In this document: positions 24,802-38,259 of the stretch, in pieces
Position numbering within the stretch: the stretch's first letter is position 1
How the letters are laid out: every line of letters begins with the position of its first letter
Source: an uncultured Agromyces sp.
GTDB taxonomy: Bacteria; Actinomycetota; Actinomycetes; Actinomycetales; Microbacteriaceae
DNA: 64,000 bases
Direction of reading: 5' to 3'
NCBI GenBank assembly: GCA_913053875.1
Contig: CAJXGN010000005.1
Span: forward strand, 62,001-126,000
Notes under the pieces: generated by a model
Database searches by the model: none
The model's input: the letters and a program-made list of their open reading frames with translations, nothing else
What the model was told of the DNA's origin: nothing
Made by a program: the position numbers and the translations under genes

Positions 24802-24943
24802 TGCGGCGCTTTTCAGGAAGCCGGGGAGGCAGCAATCACAGGTGGTGCGTAGCCGGCCCCAACCCGGCCGGAATTCTGCGTGCACGACCTGATGGTGGCG
24901 ATGTGTTGCGTCGGGGCGCCACGGCTTCCTGAATAGTGCCGCA
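24802..24943. mobile_element. MITE-like element or insertion-sequence remnant (142 bp)
   Basis: Terminal inverted repeats of 22 bp with two mismatches lie at 24802-24823 and 24922-24943. They share the blocks TGCGGC and TTCAGGAAGCCG, differing only at two central positions. The 98-bp interior has no convincing gene. No target-site duplication is visible at the edges (GCCTGAAG versus TGTCGGCG). The element lies in the 219-bp gap between two convergent genes and could also act as a transcription terminator. Size, paired ends and lack of coding fit a miniature inverted-repeat element or an internally deleted IS. Confidence 0.6.
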
Positions 24944-25011
24944 TGTCGGCGGGTGCCGAGGCGCGACGCACGTCGTCGGGGCGCGGGCGGCTCGTTCCGG
25001 CGTGGCGCGCG

Positions 25012-25866
25012 TCAGGCGGGGTCGGGCGCGGCGACGGATGCCACCGGATCGCGCTCGCCCTCGACGGGAGCCGTCGCCGGCGCCGTGTGCTCGCGCGCGA
25101 ACTCGAGGGTCTCGCGCAGCAGTTGCATCCGCTCGTCCTCGCTGCGCGCCTTTCGGGTGTTGACCTCGGCGGCGATCTGCCCGTGCCACCCCGCGTCGGC
25201 CAGGTCGCGCAGCGTCTCGGCGACGGGCTGCGTGCCGCGGCCAGGCAGCAGGTGCTCGTCGAAGATGCGCCCGTCGTCGCTGCTGCCCGAACCGTCGCAC
25301 AGGTGGATGTGGCGCAGGCGTCCGCCGACCTCGCGCGCGAACTCGCGCGAGTCGATGCCGGCGAGCGCCGCGTGCGAGAAGTCGAGCGTGATGTCGTCGC
25401 AGTCCATCTCGCGCGGGTCCGGGCCGGGCGCGTAGGCCTTCAGGTTCCGCTTCGCCACCCGCCACGGGAACATGTTCTCGACCGCGATGTGCACGCCGTA
25501 CTCCTCGGCGGTCTCGCGCACGATCGGCAGGAACTGCTCGGCGTAGCCGGCCTGCCAGCGGAACGGCGGATGCACCACCACGGTGTCGGCCCCGGTGTCG
25601 CGCGCGAGCGCTGCCGTGCGCTCGAGCTTCACGCGCGGGTCGCGACCCCACACGAAGTGCGTGAGCAGCAGCACGGGCGCGTGGATCGACAGCACGGGCA
25701 GCCCGTGCGCGTCGGCGAGCGCGAGGAGCGCGGAGGCGTCCTGCGTCGTCTCCTCCTGGGTGACCATGACCTCGACGCCGTCGAATCCGACCTCCGCGGC
25801 CTCGCGGAACGCGTCCGCGGGCGGGAGGGGGTAGACGCACGTCGTGCTCATGCCGATCGGGATCAT
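25012..25866 (-). CDS. Sugar phosphate isomerase/epimerase family protein (AP endonuclease 2 superfamily)
   Basis: 284 aa. TIM-barrel of the xylose-isomerase-like family: FREAAEVGFDGVEVMV near residue 20, TVVVHPPFRWQ near 95, HIAVENMFPW near 125, ITLDFSHAALAG near 160, LRHIHLCDGSG near 187 and IAAEVNTRK near 240. The His, Glu and Asp positions of the metal centre are conserved. The substrate is unknown. Start at 25866 (ATG); the ATG three codons in is an alternative. Transcribed divergently from otsAB. Confidence 0.85.
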   Translation of the reverse strand: MIPIGMSTTCVYPLPPADAFREAAEVGFDGVEVMVTQEETTQDASALLALADAHGLPVLSIHAPVLLLTHFVWGRDPRVKLERTAALARDTGADTVVVHPPFRWQAGYAEQFLPIVRETAEEYGVHIAVENMFPWRVAKRNLKAYAPGPDPREMDCDDITLDFSHAALAGIDSREFAREVGGRLRHIHLCDGSGSSDDGRIFDEHLLPGRGTQPVAETLRDLADAGWHGQIAAEVNTRKARSEDERMQLLRETLEFAREHTAPATAPVEGERDPVASVAAPDPA

Positions 25867-25950
25867 CAGCCGCAGTGTATGCACGTCCGTGTGAACGGCG
25901 TGTGACGCCGCGGCGCACGCCCGGAGAAGCCCTGCGAACGACGCGGCTGT

Positions 25951-25956
25951 TAGCCT
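25951..25956 (+). promoter_or_regulatory. Candidate -10 box (TAGCCT) for otsAB
   Basis: It would start a transcript near 25963 with a 45-base leader carrying the GGAAGGA ribosome binding site for the GTG at 26008. Confidence 0.45.
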
Positions 25957-26007
25957 GTGGGCGATGTCACGATGCGGTTCCACGAGCCGCGCGGAAGGAA
26001 CACCTGC

Positions 26008-28218
<2,211 letters not shown>

Positions 28219-28257
28219 CGCCCGTGCGGGCGCGAATCCGAGGCATCCGCTGGGCAA

Positions 28258-28263
28258 TAGACT
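28258..28263 (+). promoter_or_regulatory. -10 box (TAGACT) for leaderless ilvD
   Basis: TAGACT ends six bases before the ilvD ATG, so the message would have no 5' leader and no room for a leader-peptide attenuator. Confidence 0.55.
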
Positions 28264-28269
28264 GCCTGC

Positions 28270-29961
28270 ATGCCTCACGATCCGAAGCCGCGTAGTCGCG
28301 TCGTCACCGACGGCATCGAAGCCACCACCTCCCGGGGCATGCTCCGGGCGGTCGGCATGGGGGATGCGGACTGGGACAAGCCGCAGGTCGGCATCGCCAG
28401 CTCGTGGAACGAGATCACGCCCTGCAACCTCTCGCTCGGCCGCCTCGCGCAGGCCGCGAAGGAGGGCGTGCACGCCGGCGGCGGGTACCCGCTGCAGTTC
28501 GGCACCGTCTCGGTCTCCGACGGCATCTCGATGGGCCACGAGGGCATGCACTTCTCGCTCGTCTCGCGCGAGGTCATCGCCGACTCCGTCGAGGTCGTCA
28601 TGCAGGCCGAGCGCCTCGACGGATCGGTGCTGCTCGCCGGCTGCGACAAGTCGATCCCCGGCATGCTCATGGCCGCCGCACGTCTCGACCTCGCCTCCGT
28701 GTTCCTCTACGCCGGCTCGATCGCGCCCGGCTGGGTGCGCCTGTCGGACGGCACCGAGAAGGACATCACGATCATCGACTCGTTCGAAGCCGTCGGCGCG
28801 GTGAAGGCGGGCAAGATGAGCGAGGCCGACGCCAAGCGCATCGAGTGCGCGTTCGCGCCCGGCGAGGGCGCCTGCGGCGGCATGTACACCGCCAACACCA
28901 TGGCCTCGGTGGCCGAGGCGCTCGGCCTCAGCCTGCCCGGCTCGGCGTCGCCGCCCTCGGCAGACCGTCGCCGCGACTACTTCGCCCACCGATCGGGCGA
29001 GGCGGTCGTCGAGATGCTGAAGCAGGGCATCACCGCCCGGCAGATCCTCACCAAGGAGGCGTTCGAGAACGCCATCGCGGTGGGCATGGCGCTCGGCGGC
29101 TCGACCAACATCGTGCTGCACCTGCTCGCGATCGCCCGCGAGGCCGACGTCGAGCTCACGCTCGCCGACTTCAACCGCATCGGCTCGAGGGTGCCGCACA
29201 TCGGCGACCTCAAGCCGTTCGGACGGTACGTGATGAACGACGTCGACCGTCGCGGCGGCCTGCCGGTGCTCATGAAGGCGCTGCTCGACGCCGGGCTCAT
29301 GCACGGCGACGCGCTCACCGTCACCGGCAAGACGCTCGCCGAGAACCTCGCCGAGATGGACATCGAACCGCTCGACGGCGAGGTGCTGCGCTCGCTCGAC
29401 GACCCGATCCACGAGACCGGCGGCCTCACCATCCTGCACGGCTCGCTCGCGCCCGACGGCGCGGTCGTGAAGACGGCCGGTTTCGACGCGGCCACGTTCG
29501 AGGGCCCCGCGCGGGTGTTCGAGCGCGAACGCGCCGCGATGGACGCCCTCACGAACGGGGAGATCTCGGCCGGCGATGTCGTGGTCATCCGCTACGAGGG
29601 CCCGAAGGGCGGGCCCGGCATGCGCGAGATGCTCGCCATCACGGCGGCCATCAAGGGCGCTGGGCTCGGAAAAGATGTACTACTCTTGACGGACGGCAGA
29701 TTCTCAGGCGGCACAACCGGCCTGTGCATCGGCCACGTAGCACCCGAAGCGGTCGACGCAGGTCCGATCGCCTTCGTGCGCGATGGTGATCTGATACGGG
29801 TCGATATCGCAGCTCGCAGCATCGACCTACTTGTCGACGACGCAGAGCTGGCAGCCCGCCGCGACGGCTGGGCACCGCTTCCCCCGCGCTATACCCGTGG
29901 CGTACTCGCGAAGTACTCCAAGCTCGTGCGGTCGGCCTCCGAAGGCGCGACCACGGGCTGA
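28270..29961 (+). CDS. ilvD: Dihydroxy-acid dehydratase
   Basis: 563 aa iron-sulphur enzyme that forms the 2-keto acids of valine and isoleucine synthesis. Cysteines in EITPCNL (residue 51), GCDKSIPG (near 124) and [13 protein letters not shown] (near 198) are the expected cluster ligands. The C-terminal TDGRFSGGT and HVAPEA motifs are intact. Odd feature: from about base 29660 to the stop, codon use changes sharply to codons such as GGA, AAA, GTA, CTA, TTG, AGA, TCA, ACA, GCA and ATA, rare in the rest of the gene. The protein motifs are kept. First gene of ilvD-ilvB-ilvN-ilvC. Confidence 0.95.
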   Translation: MPHDPKPRSRVVTDGIEATTSRGMLRAVGMGDADWDKPQVGIASSWNEITPCNLSLGRLAQAAKEGVHAGGGYPLQFGTVSVSDGISMGHEGMHFSLVSREVIADSVEVVMQAERLDGSVLLAGCDKSIPGMLMAAARLDLASVFLYAGSIAPGWVRLSDGTEKDITIIDSFEAVGAVKAGKMSEADAKRIECAFAPGEGACGGMYTANTMASVAEALGLSLPGSASPPSADRRRDYFAHRSGEAVVEMLKQGITARQILTKEAFENAIAVGMALGGSTNIVLHLLAIAREADVELTLADFNRIGSRVPHIGDLKPFGRYVMNDVDRRGGLPVLMKALLDAGLMHGDALTVTGKTLAENLAEMDIEPLDGEVLRSLDDPIHETGGLTILHGSLAPDGAVVKTAGFDAATFEGPARVFERERAAMDALTNGEISAGDVVVIRYEGPKGGPGMREMLAITAAIKGAGLGKDVLLLTDGRFSGGTTGLCIGHVAPEAVDAGPIAFVRDGDLIRVDIAARSIDLLVDDAELAARRDGWAPLPPRYTRGVLAKYSKLVRSASEGATTG

Positions 29962-30006
29962 GTCTCGCTCGCATCCGCACGCTTTCGCATCAGAACAGGA
30001 ACTCGC

Positions 30007-31803
30007 ATGTCCACGGACTCGACCACCGTGCCCACGCCAGCCGCCGCCCGACCAGCGGCCCCGGAGACGATGACCGGCGCCCAGGCGGTCGTCCGCTCGC
30101 TCGAGATGCTCGGCATCCGCGACGTCTTCGGCCTGCCCGGCGGCGCGATCCTCCCCGTCTACGACCCGCTGCTCGACGCGCCCGACATCAACCACATCCT
30201 CGTGCGCCACGAGCAGGGCGCGGGCCACGCGGCCGAGGGCTACGCATCGGCCACCGGCAAGGTCGGCGTCGCCATCGCCACCTCGGGCCCCGGCGCGACG
30301 AACCTCGTCACCGCCATCGCCGACGCGCACATGGACTCCGTGCCGCTGCTGGCGATCACCGGCCAGGTGTTCTCGAACCTGATGGGCACGGATGCCTTCC
30401 AGGAGGCCGACATCGTCGGCATCACCATGCCCGTGACGAAGCACTCGTTCCTGGTCAAGCGCGCCGAGGAGATCCCCGGCACCATCGCCGCCGCGTACCA
30501 CATCGCCTCGACCGGTCGCCCCGGCCCGGTGCTCGTGGACATCACGAAGGACGCCCAGCAGGACACGCTCGAGTTCAGCTGGCCGCCCAAGGTCGACCTG
30601 CCCGGCTACCGCCCGATCACGCGCGCCCACGGCAAGCAGGTGCAGGCCGCCGCACAGCTGCTCGCCGAGGCGAAGAAGCCCGTCCTGTACGTCGGCGGCG
30701 GCGTCATCCGCGGCCGCGCCTCCGAGGAGCTGCTCGAGCTCGCCGAGACCACGAACGCCGCCGTCGTGACCACGCTCATGGCCCGCGGCGCGTTCCCCGA
30801 CTCGCACCGGCAGCAGCTCGGCATGCCCGGCATGCACGGCACCGTGCCCGCGGTGCTCGCGCTGCAGGAGGCCGACCTGCTGGTCGCGCTCGGTGCGCGG
30901 TTCGACGACCGCGTCACCGGCAAGGCGGCGCTGTTCGCGCAGAACGCGAAGGTCGTGCACGTCGACATCGACCCGGCCGAGATCTCCAAGATCCGCACCG
31001 CAGACGTGCCGATCGTGGGCGACGTCAAGGACGTCATCACCGAGCTCTCCGCGGCGTACAAGTCCGTGGCATCCGATGTCGACCTGACCGAGTGGTGGAC
31101 CTACCTCGACGGCCTCCGCGACGAGTTCCCACTGGGCTACACGCCCACGAGCGACGGGCTGCTCGCACCGCAGTACGTGATCGAGCGCATCGGCGCGCTG
31201 AGCGGCCCCGAGGCCGTGTACGCCGCCGGCGTCGGCCAGCACCAGATGTGGGCGGCGCAGTTCATCAAGTACGAGCGTCCGAACTCGTGGCTGAACTCCG
31301 GCGGCGCCGGCACGATGGGCTACTCGGTGCCGGCCGCCATGGGCGCCAAGGTGGCCGAGCCGGAGCGCATCGTGTGGGCGATCGACGGCGACGGATGCTT
31401 CCAGATGACGAACCAGGAGCTCGCGACGTGCGCGCTCAACGACATCCCGATCAAGGTCGCGGTGATCAACAACTCGTCGCTGGGCATGGTGCGGCAGTGG
31501 CAGACGCTGTTCTACGACGGCCGCTACTCGAACACCGACCTGAACACGGGGCACGACACCCGCCGCGTGCCCGACTTCGTGAAGCTCGCCGAGGCGTACG
31601 GTGCCCTCGGCATCCGCGTCGAGAAGGAAGAGGAGGTCGACGCCGCGATCGCGCTCGCCCTCGAGACGAACGACCGCCCGGTCGTGATCGACTTCGTCGT
31701 GAGCGCCGACGCGATGGTGTGGCCGATGGTGCCGCAGGGCGTCTCGAACTCCTTCGTGCAGTACGCACGCGACCACAGCCCGGCGTTCGACCAGGAGATC
31801 TAG
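30007..31803 (+). CDS. ilvB: Acetolactate synthase large subunit
   Basis: 598 aa thiamine-diphosphate enzyme for the first common step of branched-chain amino acid synthesis. The catalytic Glu lies in [15 protein letters not shown] near residue 66, and the ThDP/Mg2+ motif is [29 protein letters not shown] near 460. The C-terminal HEL-like WPMVPQG segment is present. AGGAA lies 6 bases before the ATG, 45 bases after ilvD. The first 20 residues are a Thr/Pro/Ala-rich extension. Works with the small subunit encoded 3 bases downstream. Confidence 0.97.
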   Translation: MSTDSTTVPTPAAARPAAPETMTGAQAVVRSLEMLGIRDVFGLPGGAILPVYDPLLDAPDINHILVRHEQGAGHAAEGYASATGKVGVAIATSGPGATNLVTAIADAHMDSVPLLAITGQVFSNLMGTDAFQEADIVGITMPVTKHSFLVKRAEEIPGTIAAAYHIASTGRPGPVLVDITKDAQQDTLEFSWPPKVDLPGYRPITRAHGKQVQAAAQLLAEAKKPVLYVGGGVIRGRASEELLELAETTNAAVVTTLMARGAFPDSHRQQLGMPGMHGTVPAVLALQEADLLVALGARFDDRVTGKAALFAQNAKVVHVDIDPAEISKIRTADVPIVGDVKDVITELSAAYKSVASDVDLTEWWTYLDGLRDEFPLGYTPTSDGLLAPQYVIERIGALSGPEAVYAAGVGQHQMWAAQFIKYERPNSWLNSGGAGTMGYSVPAAMGAKVAEPERIVWAIDGDGCFQMTNQELATCALNDIPIKVAVINNSSLGMVRQWQTLFYDGRYSNTDLNTGHDTRRVPDFVKLAEAYGALGIRVEKEEEVDAAIALALETNDRPVVIDFVVSADAMVWPMVPQGVSNSFVQYARDHSPAFDQEI

Positions 31804-31806
31804 GAA

Positions 31807-32313
31807 ATGTCACACGTGCTCTCCCTCCTCGTCGAGGACAAGCCCGGCCTGCTCACCCGCGTCGCGGGCCTCTTCGCCCGTCGCGGCTTCAATATCGAGT
31901 CGCTCGCCGTCGGCCACTCCGAGATCGAGGGCCTCAGCCGCATCACCGTCGTGGTCGACGTCGAGGACCTGCCGCTCGAGCAGGTGACGAAGCAGCTCAA
32001 CAAGCTCGTCAACGTCATCAAGATCGTCGAGCTCGACCCCGCGCAGTCGGTGCACCGCGAGCACCTGCTGATCAAGGTGCGGGTCGACAACACGACGCGC
32101 TCCCAGGTGCTCGAGGCCGTGAACCTGTTCCGTGCGCGGGTCGTCGACGTGGCGACCGACGCGCTCGTCATCGAGGTGACCGGCGACTCGGGCAAGACCA
32201 CCGCGTTCCTCAAGGTGCTCGAGCCCTACGGCATCAAGGAGATCGCACAGTCGGGCCTGCTCGCCATCGGGCGCGGCCCGAAGGCGATCACCGACCGCGT
32301 GTTCAAGAACTGA
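31807..32313 (+). CDS. ilvN: Acetolactate synthase small subunit
   Basis: 168 aa regulatory subunit. N-terminal ACT domain: HVLSLLVEDKPGLLTRVAGLFARRGFNIESLAVG, where valine binds for feedback control, followed by the second ACT-like domain (HREHLLIKVRV, VIEVTGDSGKTTAFLKVLEPYGIKEIAQSG). Length is typical of the IlvN/IlvH short form. The gap to ilvB is 3 bases, so the two subunits are co-translated. Confidence 0.97.
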   Translation: MSHVLSLLVEDKPGLLTRVAGLFARRGFNIESLAVGHSEIEGLSRITVVVDVEDLPLEQVTKQLNKLVNVIKIVELDPAQSVHREHLLIKVRVDNTTRSQVLEAVNLFRARVVDVATDALVIEVTGDSGKTTAFLKVLEPYGIKEIAQSGLLAIGRGPKAITDRVFKN

Positions 32314-33396
<1,083 letters not shown>

Positions 33397-33422
33397 CGCT
33401 CGCGTCTCAGTAGCATCCGCTC

Positions 33423-33459
33423 CGAGGGCGCCCCGCACATCGCGTGCGGGGCGCCCTCG
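33423..33459 (+). terminator. Terminator after ilvC
   Basis: A perfect 16-bp stem (33423-33438 with 33444-33459) around the loop ATCGC, 26 bases after the ilvC stop. Confidence 0.85.
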
Positions 33460-33549
33460 TCGCTTTCCGGCGCATGCCGGTCGCATACCGACCGGACGAC
33501 GGGCGCATGCCGGCCCGCGCCACGCTCGAACCACGAGCGGGGAGGGGTC

Positions 33550-33924
33550 ATGGAGCGCGACGAAGGCGAACACCGCGGGCTCGAGCGCCTGCGGCGGTGG
33601 GTGACCGGCGATGCGCGCGGCGACGCCGATCGGCGCGTCGGCTGGGCGGTGCTCGGTGGAGCGGCCCTGCTGTGCGGCGGTGCCCTGGTGCTGGGGCCGA
33701 CGCTGGCCGGTGCCGGGTCGGGCGCACCTGCTCCGCCGGTCGAGGAGCCGCACCCCGAGGTGCGGACCTCGGTGACGCTGCGCGAGTCGGACTCGACCCG
33801 CGTCGACGGATCCAGGGTCGTCGTCGACGAGTACCTCATGCGCTGCAGCGAGTACTACGAGGTCACGTCGGCGACCCGCACCCTCGAGTGCGTGCCGGTC
33901 GAGGGGGATCCGGCGACGGACTGA
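33550..33924 (+). CDS. Hypothetical single-pass membrane protein, 124 aa
   Basis: A charged N-terminus (about 28 residues), one transmembrane helix (VGWAVLGGAALLCGGALVLGPTLAG) and an extracytoplasmic tail with two cysteines (MRCSEYYE, LECVPVEG). No family recognised. GGGGAGGGG lies 4 bases before the ATG. It converges with the large regulator gene; whether they are related is unknown. Confidence 0.7.
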   Translation: MERDEGEHRGLERLRRWVTGDARGDADRRVGWAVLGGAALLCGGALVLGPTLAGAGSGAPAPPVEEPHPEVRTSVTLRESDSTRVDGSRVVVDEYLMRCSEYYEVTSATRTLECVPVEGDPATD

Positions 33925-33961
33925 CGCCCCGTGCCGCGGCTGTCCCGGAGCCCCGGTGGGC

Positions 33962-36900
33962 TCAGCCGGACGCCTCGACCGACCCCCGCACGTCGGCGCA
34001 CGTCGCGACGTACGGTTCGTCGCCGAAGTAGGTCGACCACTCGAGCTCGGTGAGGTCGCGGCCGACCATGCGGCAGGCGGCGTCGCGCATGTGCTCGGTG
34101 CCGATGTCCCAGAGGAGCACGCCCTCCGCGGCATTGGTGGCGAGCATCGTGCCGTCCCGGCTGAGGAAGCCCGACGGCCACCACACGTTCGGACCGCCCG
34201 GCATCTGGATCTCGTCGCCGAGCCGGCGTGCGTCTTCGAGGTCGTAGAGCGTGATCGACTGATCCCATCCCGACGTGAGCAGCGTGCGGCCGTCGGCGCT
34301 GACCTCCATGTGGAGCGGGGCGACGCCGGACTTCGGCAGCGAGTGCAGCGGCTCGAGGTCGCCCGTGCTGCGGTTCAGTCGGGATGCGCTGGCGCTCAGC
34401 GCGTCGCCGTTCGGCAGCCCGACCACGTCGACGTCGTCCTCGAGGCCTTGCGCGAGTTCCTCACCGGTCTCGATGTCGTAGACCGAGGTGAAGGAGCGGC
34501 CGAGTGACTCGTCCCACCAGGTGAACGCCATGCGTCCGCTGTCGCCGAGTACTGCGTGGTCCATGCCGTCCATCCACGCGTTGACGGGCGTCTCGATGAG
34601 GGGCCCGGTCTCGCCGGTGTCCGGATCGATCACCATCATTCCAGCCTGCGTGACCGCGAAGACGTGCGGGCCGCCGCGCTCGAACGGGATCCACCAGTCG
34701 CGACCGGCTGAGCCGGGCATGTCGATCTCGCGAGTCTCATCTGAGCCGACGTCTTGCAGGTAGCGGTCGCCGATTCCGGTCTCGAAGACCGCCACCGTCT
34801 CGTCGGTGACCCAGACCAGCTCGTACACCGGTGCCCCGATCCCCTCGTCGGCGGCGATGTCCCAGAGCTGCATGTCGTCCACGGTCTCGACCAGCGGCGG
34901 GGGAGCCGGCGCGGTGATCAGCATCGTGTCGTCCATGCCGAACCCGCCGATGGCGATCTGGTCCTCCGCGATCGCGCGGGTGATCGACGGGCGCCCGTCG
35001 ACCCGCCAGACGAGGGCGGCGGCCGGGGACCGGGAGGTGAACGTCACGATCTCGCCCCCGTCGCCCACGACGTCGACGCCGCGGTTCCAGTCGGAGAGCG
35101 TGTCGAGCCCGGCGCCGGTCGGCAGGCCGGTCGCGAGGTCGAAGGCGCGGACGAGTCCCACGCCGTTGATGCAGACGAGCACGTCCGGCGGAACGGTCGC
35201 GGCGTTCACGCAGCGCATCTCGCTCGCCTGTCGCCGCCAGAGTTCCTCGCCGGTCTCGAGGTCGACCTTCACGGCGCCCTCGTCTCCGCTCGCGATGAGC
35301 CCGCCGTCGCCATCGGGAGTGAGGGTGAGATGCGCGTACCCGAAGGGCACGTCGCCGAGCATGCCGACCGGCTCGAGCGTCTCCGCGTCGTAGATGGCGA
35401 TGCCGGCGTCGCCCGTCGTGTAGATCCGGTCGTCCACCAGCGCGATGCCATTGGTGCGGAGTCCGCGACCCTCGAACTCGTCGGGGTCGTGCTCGACCAA
35501 CTGGGTGATCTCGCCGGTGCGCAGGTCGATCCACCCCGGGTCGCCGGTGATCGGGTGGTTGAAGTACGCTCGCGAGCCGTCCTCGGTGAGCTCGGGGATC
35601 TGCCCGGTGCGGTCGTCGTAGGTGAGGGTGGGGAACGGCTGCGTCCCGGTCGCGAGGTCGATGACGACGAAGTGGTTCTTGCAGCAGCTCTCCTCGTTCG
35701 GCCGCCGCATCTCGCCGGTCTGGATGAGCGCCGTCGACCCGTCGCCGCTCACGAACACGTCCCGTTCGAAGTTGAAGTTCACCGGGGGCAGTTCCACGTC
35801 GAACTCGCGCAGCGTCTCGCCGGTGTCGAGGTCGATCACGCGGATCGACGCGGGCTCCGTCGGGCCCTCCGCCGTCTCCGCGTCGGTGAGCTCGTCCTCC
35901 ACGATCAGGGCGGTGCGCGTGCCCGGCACGCCGGCGCCGAACGCGCGTGTCCCCTCGCCGAACCAGTGCCGCGCGACCAGGCCGTCGCCGCCGGTCAGGT
36001 TGCCGAGCAGCGCGGAGCGCGCCCGGGCGTCCTCGGGCCAGCGCCGCTGCAGCTCGGCGGCGAGCAGTGCGGCGACGTCGCGATCGCTGTCGCGGATCGC
36101 GAGCGAGGTGGCGGCGAGCGCCTCGATGGTCGCGTCCTCGGCGGCAGCGGATGCCTCGGAGCCGCGCACGACCGCGATGCCGCCGGAGACCACGGCGACG
36201 AGCAGCAGCACCGCGGCGGCGATGAGCGCGCTGCGCAGCCACCGGTTGCGCGTGCGGTCGCGCACCGACCGGGCCTCGAGCTCGCGGACCTCCGCCTCGT
36301 TCCGCTCGATCGATGCGTCGAGGTAGGCGGACTCGATGGGAGTGAGGTCGGGCTGGGCGCTCTCGCGCCACTCGCTGGCACCGTGCAGGCGGGCACCGCG
36401 CAGCAGGTCGTCGTCGGGGCGGCCCGCGGCGTCCCACGCGGCGGCGGCGACCTCGACCTGGCGGAGGACGCGGGCGTTCGCGGCGTCCTCCGTCAGCCAG
36501 CCGTCCAGCCGCGGCCAGGTCGTGCCGACCGCCTCGTGCGCGATGATCGCGGCGTCGCCGTCGATCGTCACCAGTCGCGCGTGCACGAGCCCCTCGACGA
36601 CCGCGCGGCGCTGCGGGTTCGTGCTGAGCGTGGCGAGCGGCACCCGTCGTCGTACGGTCATTCCCTCGGGCGTGCGCTCGACCAGGCGCATCATGAGCGA
36701 CCGGCAGACCTCCTGCCGAGCAGGGGAGAGCCCCTGGAACACCTGCTCCGCCGACTGCGCGATCGCGCCGGCGATGCCGCCGGAGGTCTCGTAGCCGTCG
36801 ACCGTGAGCGTCGCGCCCTCCCGTCTCGACCACGTGGCGACCAGTGCGTGCGAGAGCGGCGGGAGGATGCCGGGGCGGTCACCGGCGTCGCGCAGGATCA

Positions 36901-38209
36901 CCTCGACGAGCCCGGACTCGAGCTCCAGCCCCGCGGCCTCCGCGGGCCGGGCGATCGCTTCGCGCAGCCCGTCGGGGCCGAGCGGTGGCAGCGCGTACAG
37001 TCCGCGCCCGACCAGCGTGCCGAGCGACGGAATCGCGGTCGCGCCGTCGAGGAAGTCGGAGCGGAGCGCCAGCACGAGGCATCCGCCGTGCTCGACCCAT
37101 GCCGCGGACCGCGTGCCGATGTCGCGGAGCTCGTCCTCCGGCAGCATCCGGAACTCCTCGGCCTGGTCGATGCAGACCACCGCCGCACCGCCCGCGAACG
37201 CCGCCCGCAGCTGCTCGGCGCCGCTGGCGCCCGGCGTCACGATCACGACCTCGCGCCCCTGGTCGCGGAGGCGGGGCACGACGCCCGCGCGCACGAGCGA
37301 CGACTTGCCCGAACCGCTCGGTCCGATCACGGTGACCACCGACTGCCGCCCGCAGCGCGAGAGCACCTCCTCGATGTCGCCGTCGCGGCCGAAGAACCAC
37401 GCACGATCGTCGTCGCCGTAGGCGGCGAGGCCGCGGTACGGGCACGCCTCGGAGACCTCCCGCTCGGCGAGCGCGACCGCGGGCGCCTCGAGGTCGGGGT
37501 CCTGGCGCAGCATCGCGGTCTCGAGGTCGACGAGGCTGCGGCTCGGGTCGATGCCGAGGTCGTTCGACAGCCGTTCGCGCGCGCCGCGGATCACGGCCAT
37601 GGCCTCGGCCTGCCGGTCGGCGCGGTAGTTCGCGAGCGCGAGGATCGCCCAGCGGTGCTCGCGCAGCGGCTCCTCGCGCACCAGCCGCTCCGCGTCGGCG
37701 ATCACCGCGCCGCGCTCGCCGGCCGCCAGCCGCGCATCGAGCAGCTCCTCCTCGGCGCTCCGGCGCACCTCGACCAGGCGGGCGGCCTCGATCGCGGCGG
37801 GCGGCCAGTCCGCGGCATCCGGCAGCGGAGCCCCGCGCCAGAGCGCGAGGGCCTTCTCGAAGCCGGCCGCGGCGCGATCGTGCGCGCCCTGGAGCGCGTG
37901 TCGGCGGGACTGTGCGACCGCCTGCTCGAACTGCACCGCGTCGATCGCGTCCGCGTCGAGGCCGAGCCGGTAGTCGACGCCCACGGTGCGCACCGCCTCG
38001 GCGCCGAGCTTCGACCGGATCTTCGCCACGGCGTTCCGCACCTGCTGCGCCCACGTGGCAGGCGGCTCGTCGCCCCAGCACGCTCCTGCGAGCTCGTCGG
38101 GGGAGACGGCGGCCTCGCGCCGTACGATGAGCGCGGTCAGGATGGTGCGTTCCCTCGGGCTCAGCGAGGGGCCGCCCGTGTCCATCGGTCCCAGGATGCG
38201 CATGCTCAT
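33962..38209 (-). CDS. BTAD-domain regulator with STAND ATPase, membrane helix and beta-propeller
   Basis: 1415 aa. Residues 1-95 are an OmpR-like winged helix, as in SARP/AfsR regulators (LSPRERTILTALIVRREAAVSPDELAGACWG). Residues 96-240 are the bacterial transcriptional activation domain (ALALWRGAPLPD, EPLREHRWAILALANYRADRQAEA). Residues about 255-630 are a STAND-type NTPase with Walker A GPSGSGKSS at 295-303 and Walker B VVCIDQAEEF near 345-354. One transmembrane helix lies at 658-681. The remaining 700 residues are WD40/PQQ-like propeller repeats (IRVIDLDTGETLREF, VKVDLETGEELWRR, VMVIDPDTGETG-like units). This layout puts the DNA-binding end inside and the propeller outside the cell. Divergent from a lipoprotein gene across a repeat-rich promoter. 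Codon use is looser than in housekeeping neighbours. Confidence 0.88.
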   Translation of the reverse strand: MSMRILGPMDTGGPSLSPRERTILTALIVRREAAVSPDELAGACWGDEPPATWAQQVRNAVAKIRSKLGAEAVRTVGVDYRLGLDADAIDAVQFEQAVAQSRRHALQGAHDRAAAGFEKALALWRGAPLPDAADWPPAAIEAARLVEVRRSAEEELLDARLAAGERGAVIADAERLVREEPLREHRWAILALANYRADRQAEAMAVIRGARERLSNDLGIDPSRSLVDLETAMLRQDPDLEAPAVALAEREVSEACPYRGLAAYGDDDRAWFFGRDGDIEEVLSRCGRQSVVTVIGPSGSGKSSLVRAGVVPRLRDQGREVVIVTPGASGAEQLRAAFAGGAAVVCIDQAEEFRMLPEDELRDIGTRSAAWVEHGGCLVLALRSDFLDGATAIPSLGTLVGRGLYALPPLGPDGLREAIARPAEAAGLELESGLVEVILRDAGDRPGILPPLSHALVATWSRREGATLTVDGYETSGGIAGAIAQSAEQVFQGLSPARQEVCRSLMMRLVERTPEGMTVRRRVPLATLSTNPQRRAVVEGLVHARLVTIDGDAAIIAHEAVGTTWPRLDGWLTEDAANARVLRQVEVAAAAWDAAGRPDDDLLRGARLHGASEWRESAQPDLTPIESAYLDASIERNEAEVRELEARSVRDRTRNRWLRSALIAAAVLLLVAVVSGGIAVVRGSEASAAAEDATIEALAATSLAIRDSDRDVAALLAAELQRRWPEDARARSALLGNLTGGDGLVARHWFGEGTRAFGAGVPGTRTALIVEDELTDAETAEGPTEPASIRVIDLDTGETLREFDVELPPVNFNFERDVFVSGDGSTALIQTGEMRRPNEESCCKNHFVVIDLATGTQPFPTLTYDDRTGQIPELTEDGSRAYFNHPITGDPGWIDLRTGEITQLVEHDPDEFEGRGLRTNGIALVDDRIYTTGDAGIAIYDAETLEPVGMLGDVPFGYAHLTLTPDGDGGLIASGDEGAVKVDLETGEELWRRQASEMRCVNAATVPPDVLVCINGVGLVRAFDLATGLPTGAGLDTLSDWNRGVDVVGDGGEIVTFTSRSPAAALVWRVDGRPSITRAIAEDQIAIGGFGMDDTMLITAPAPPPLVETVDDMQLWDIAADEGIGAPVYELVWVTDETVAVFETGIGDRYLQDVGSDETREIDMPGSAGRDWWIPFERGGPHVFAVTQAGMMVIDPDTGETGPLIETPVNAWMDGMDHAVLGDSGRMAFTWWDESLGRSFTSVYDIETGEELAQGLEDDVDVVGLPNGDALSASASRLNRSTGDLEPLHSLPKSGVAPLHMEVSADGRTLLTSGWDQSITLYDLEDARRLGDEIQMPGGPNVWWPSGFLSRDGTMLATNAAEGVLLWDIGTEHMRDAACRMVGRDLTELEWSTYFGDEPYVATCADVRGSVEASG

Positions 38210-38259
38210 GCCAGCAGTGTCGAGAAATCGTCAGGTAGTCGTCAATGCTGCCCGGCTCG

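Noticed and set aside
19643-24885. Long minus-strand frames opposite the MMPL and YhgE genes
   Set aside because: Low-complexity Arg/Glu/His-rich translations with no motif or ribosome binding site, while the plus strand carries clear families.
29686-29714. TTGACG inside ilvD as an internal promoter for ilvB
   Set aside because: No acceptable -10 hexamer lies 16-19 bases downstream, and the segment is better explained by the codon-usage break.
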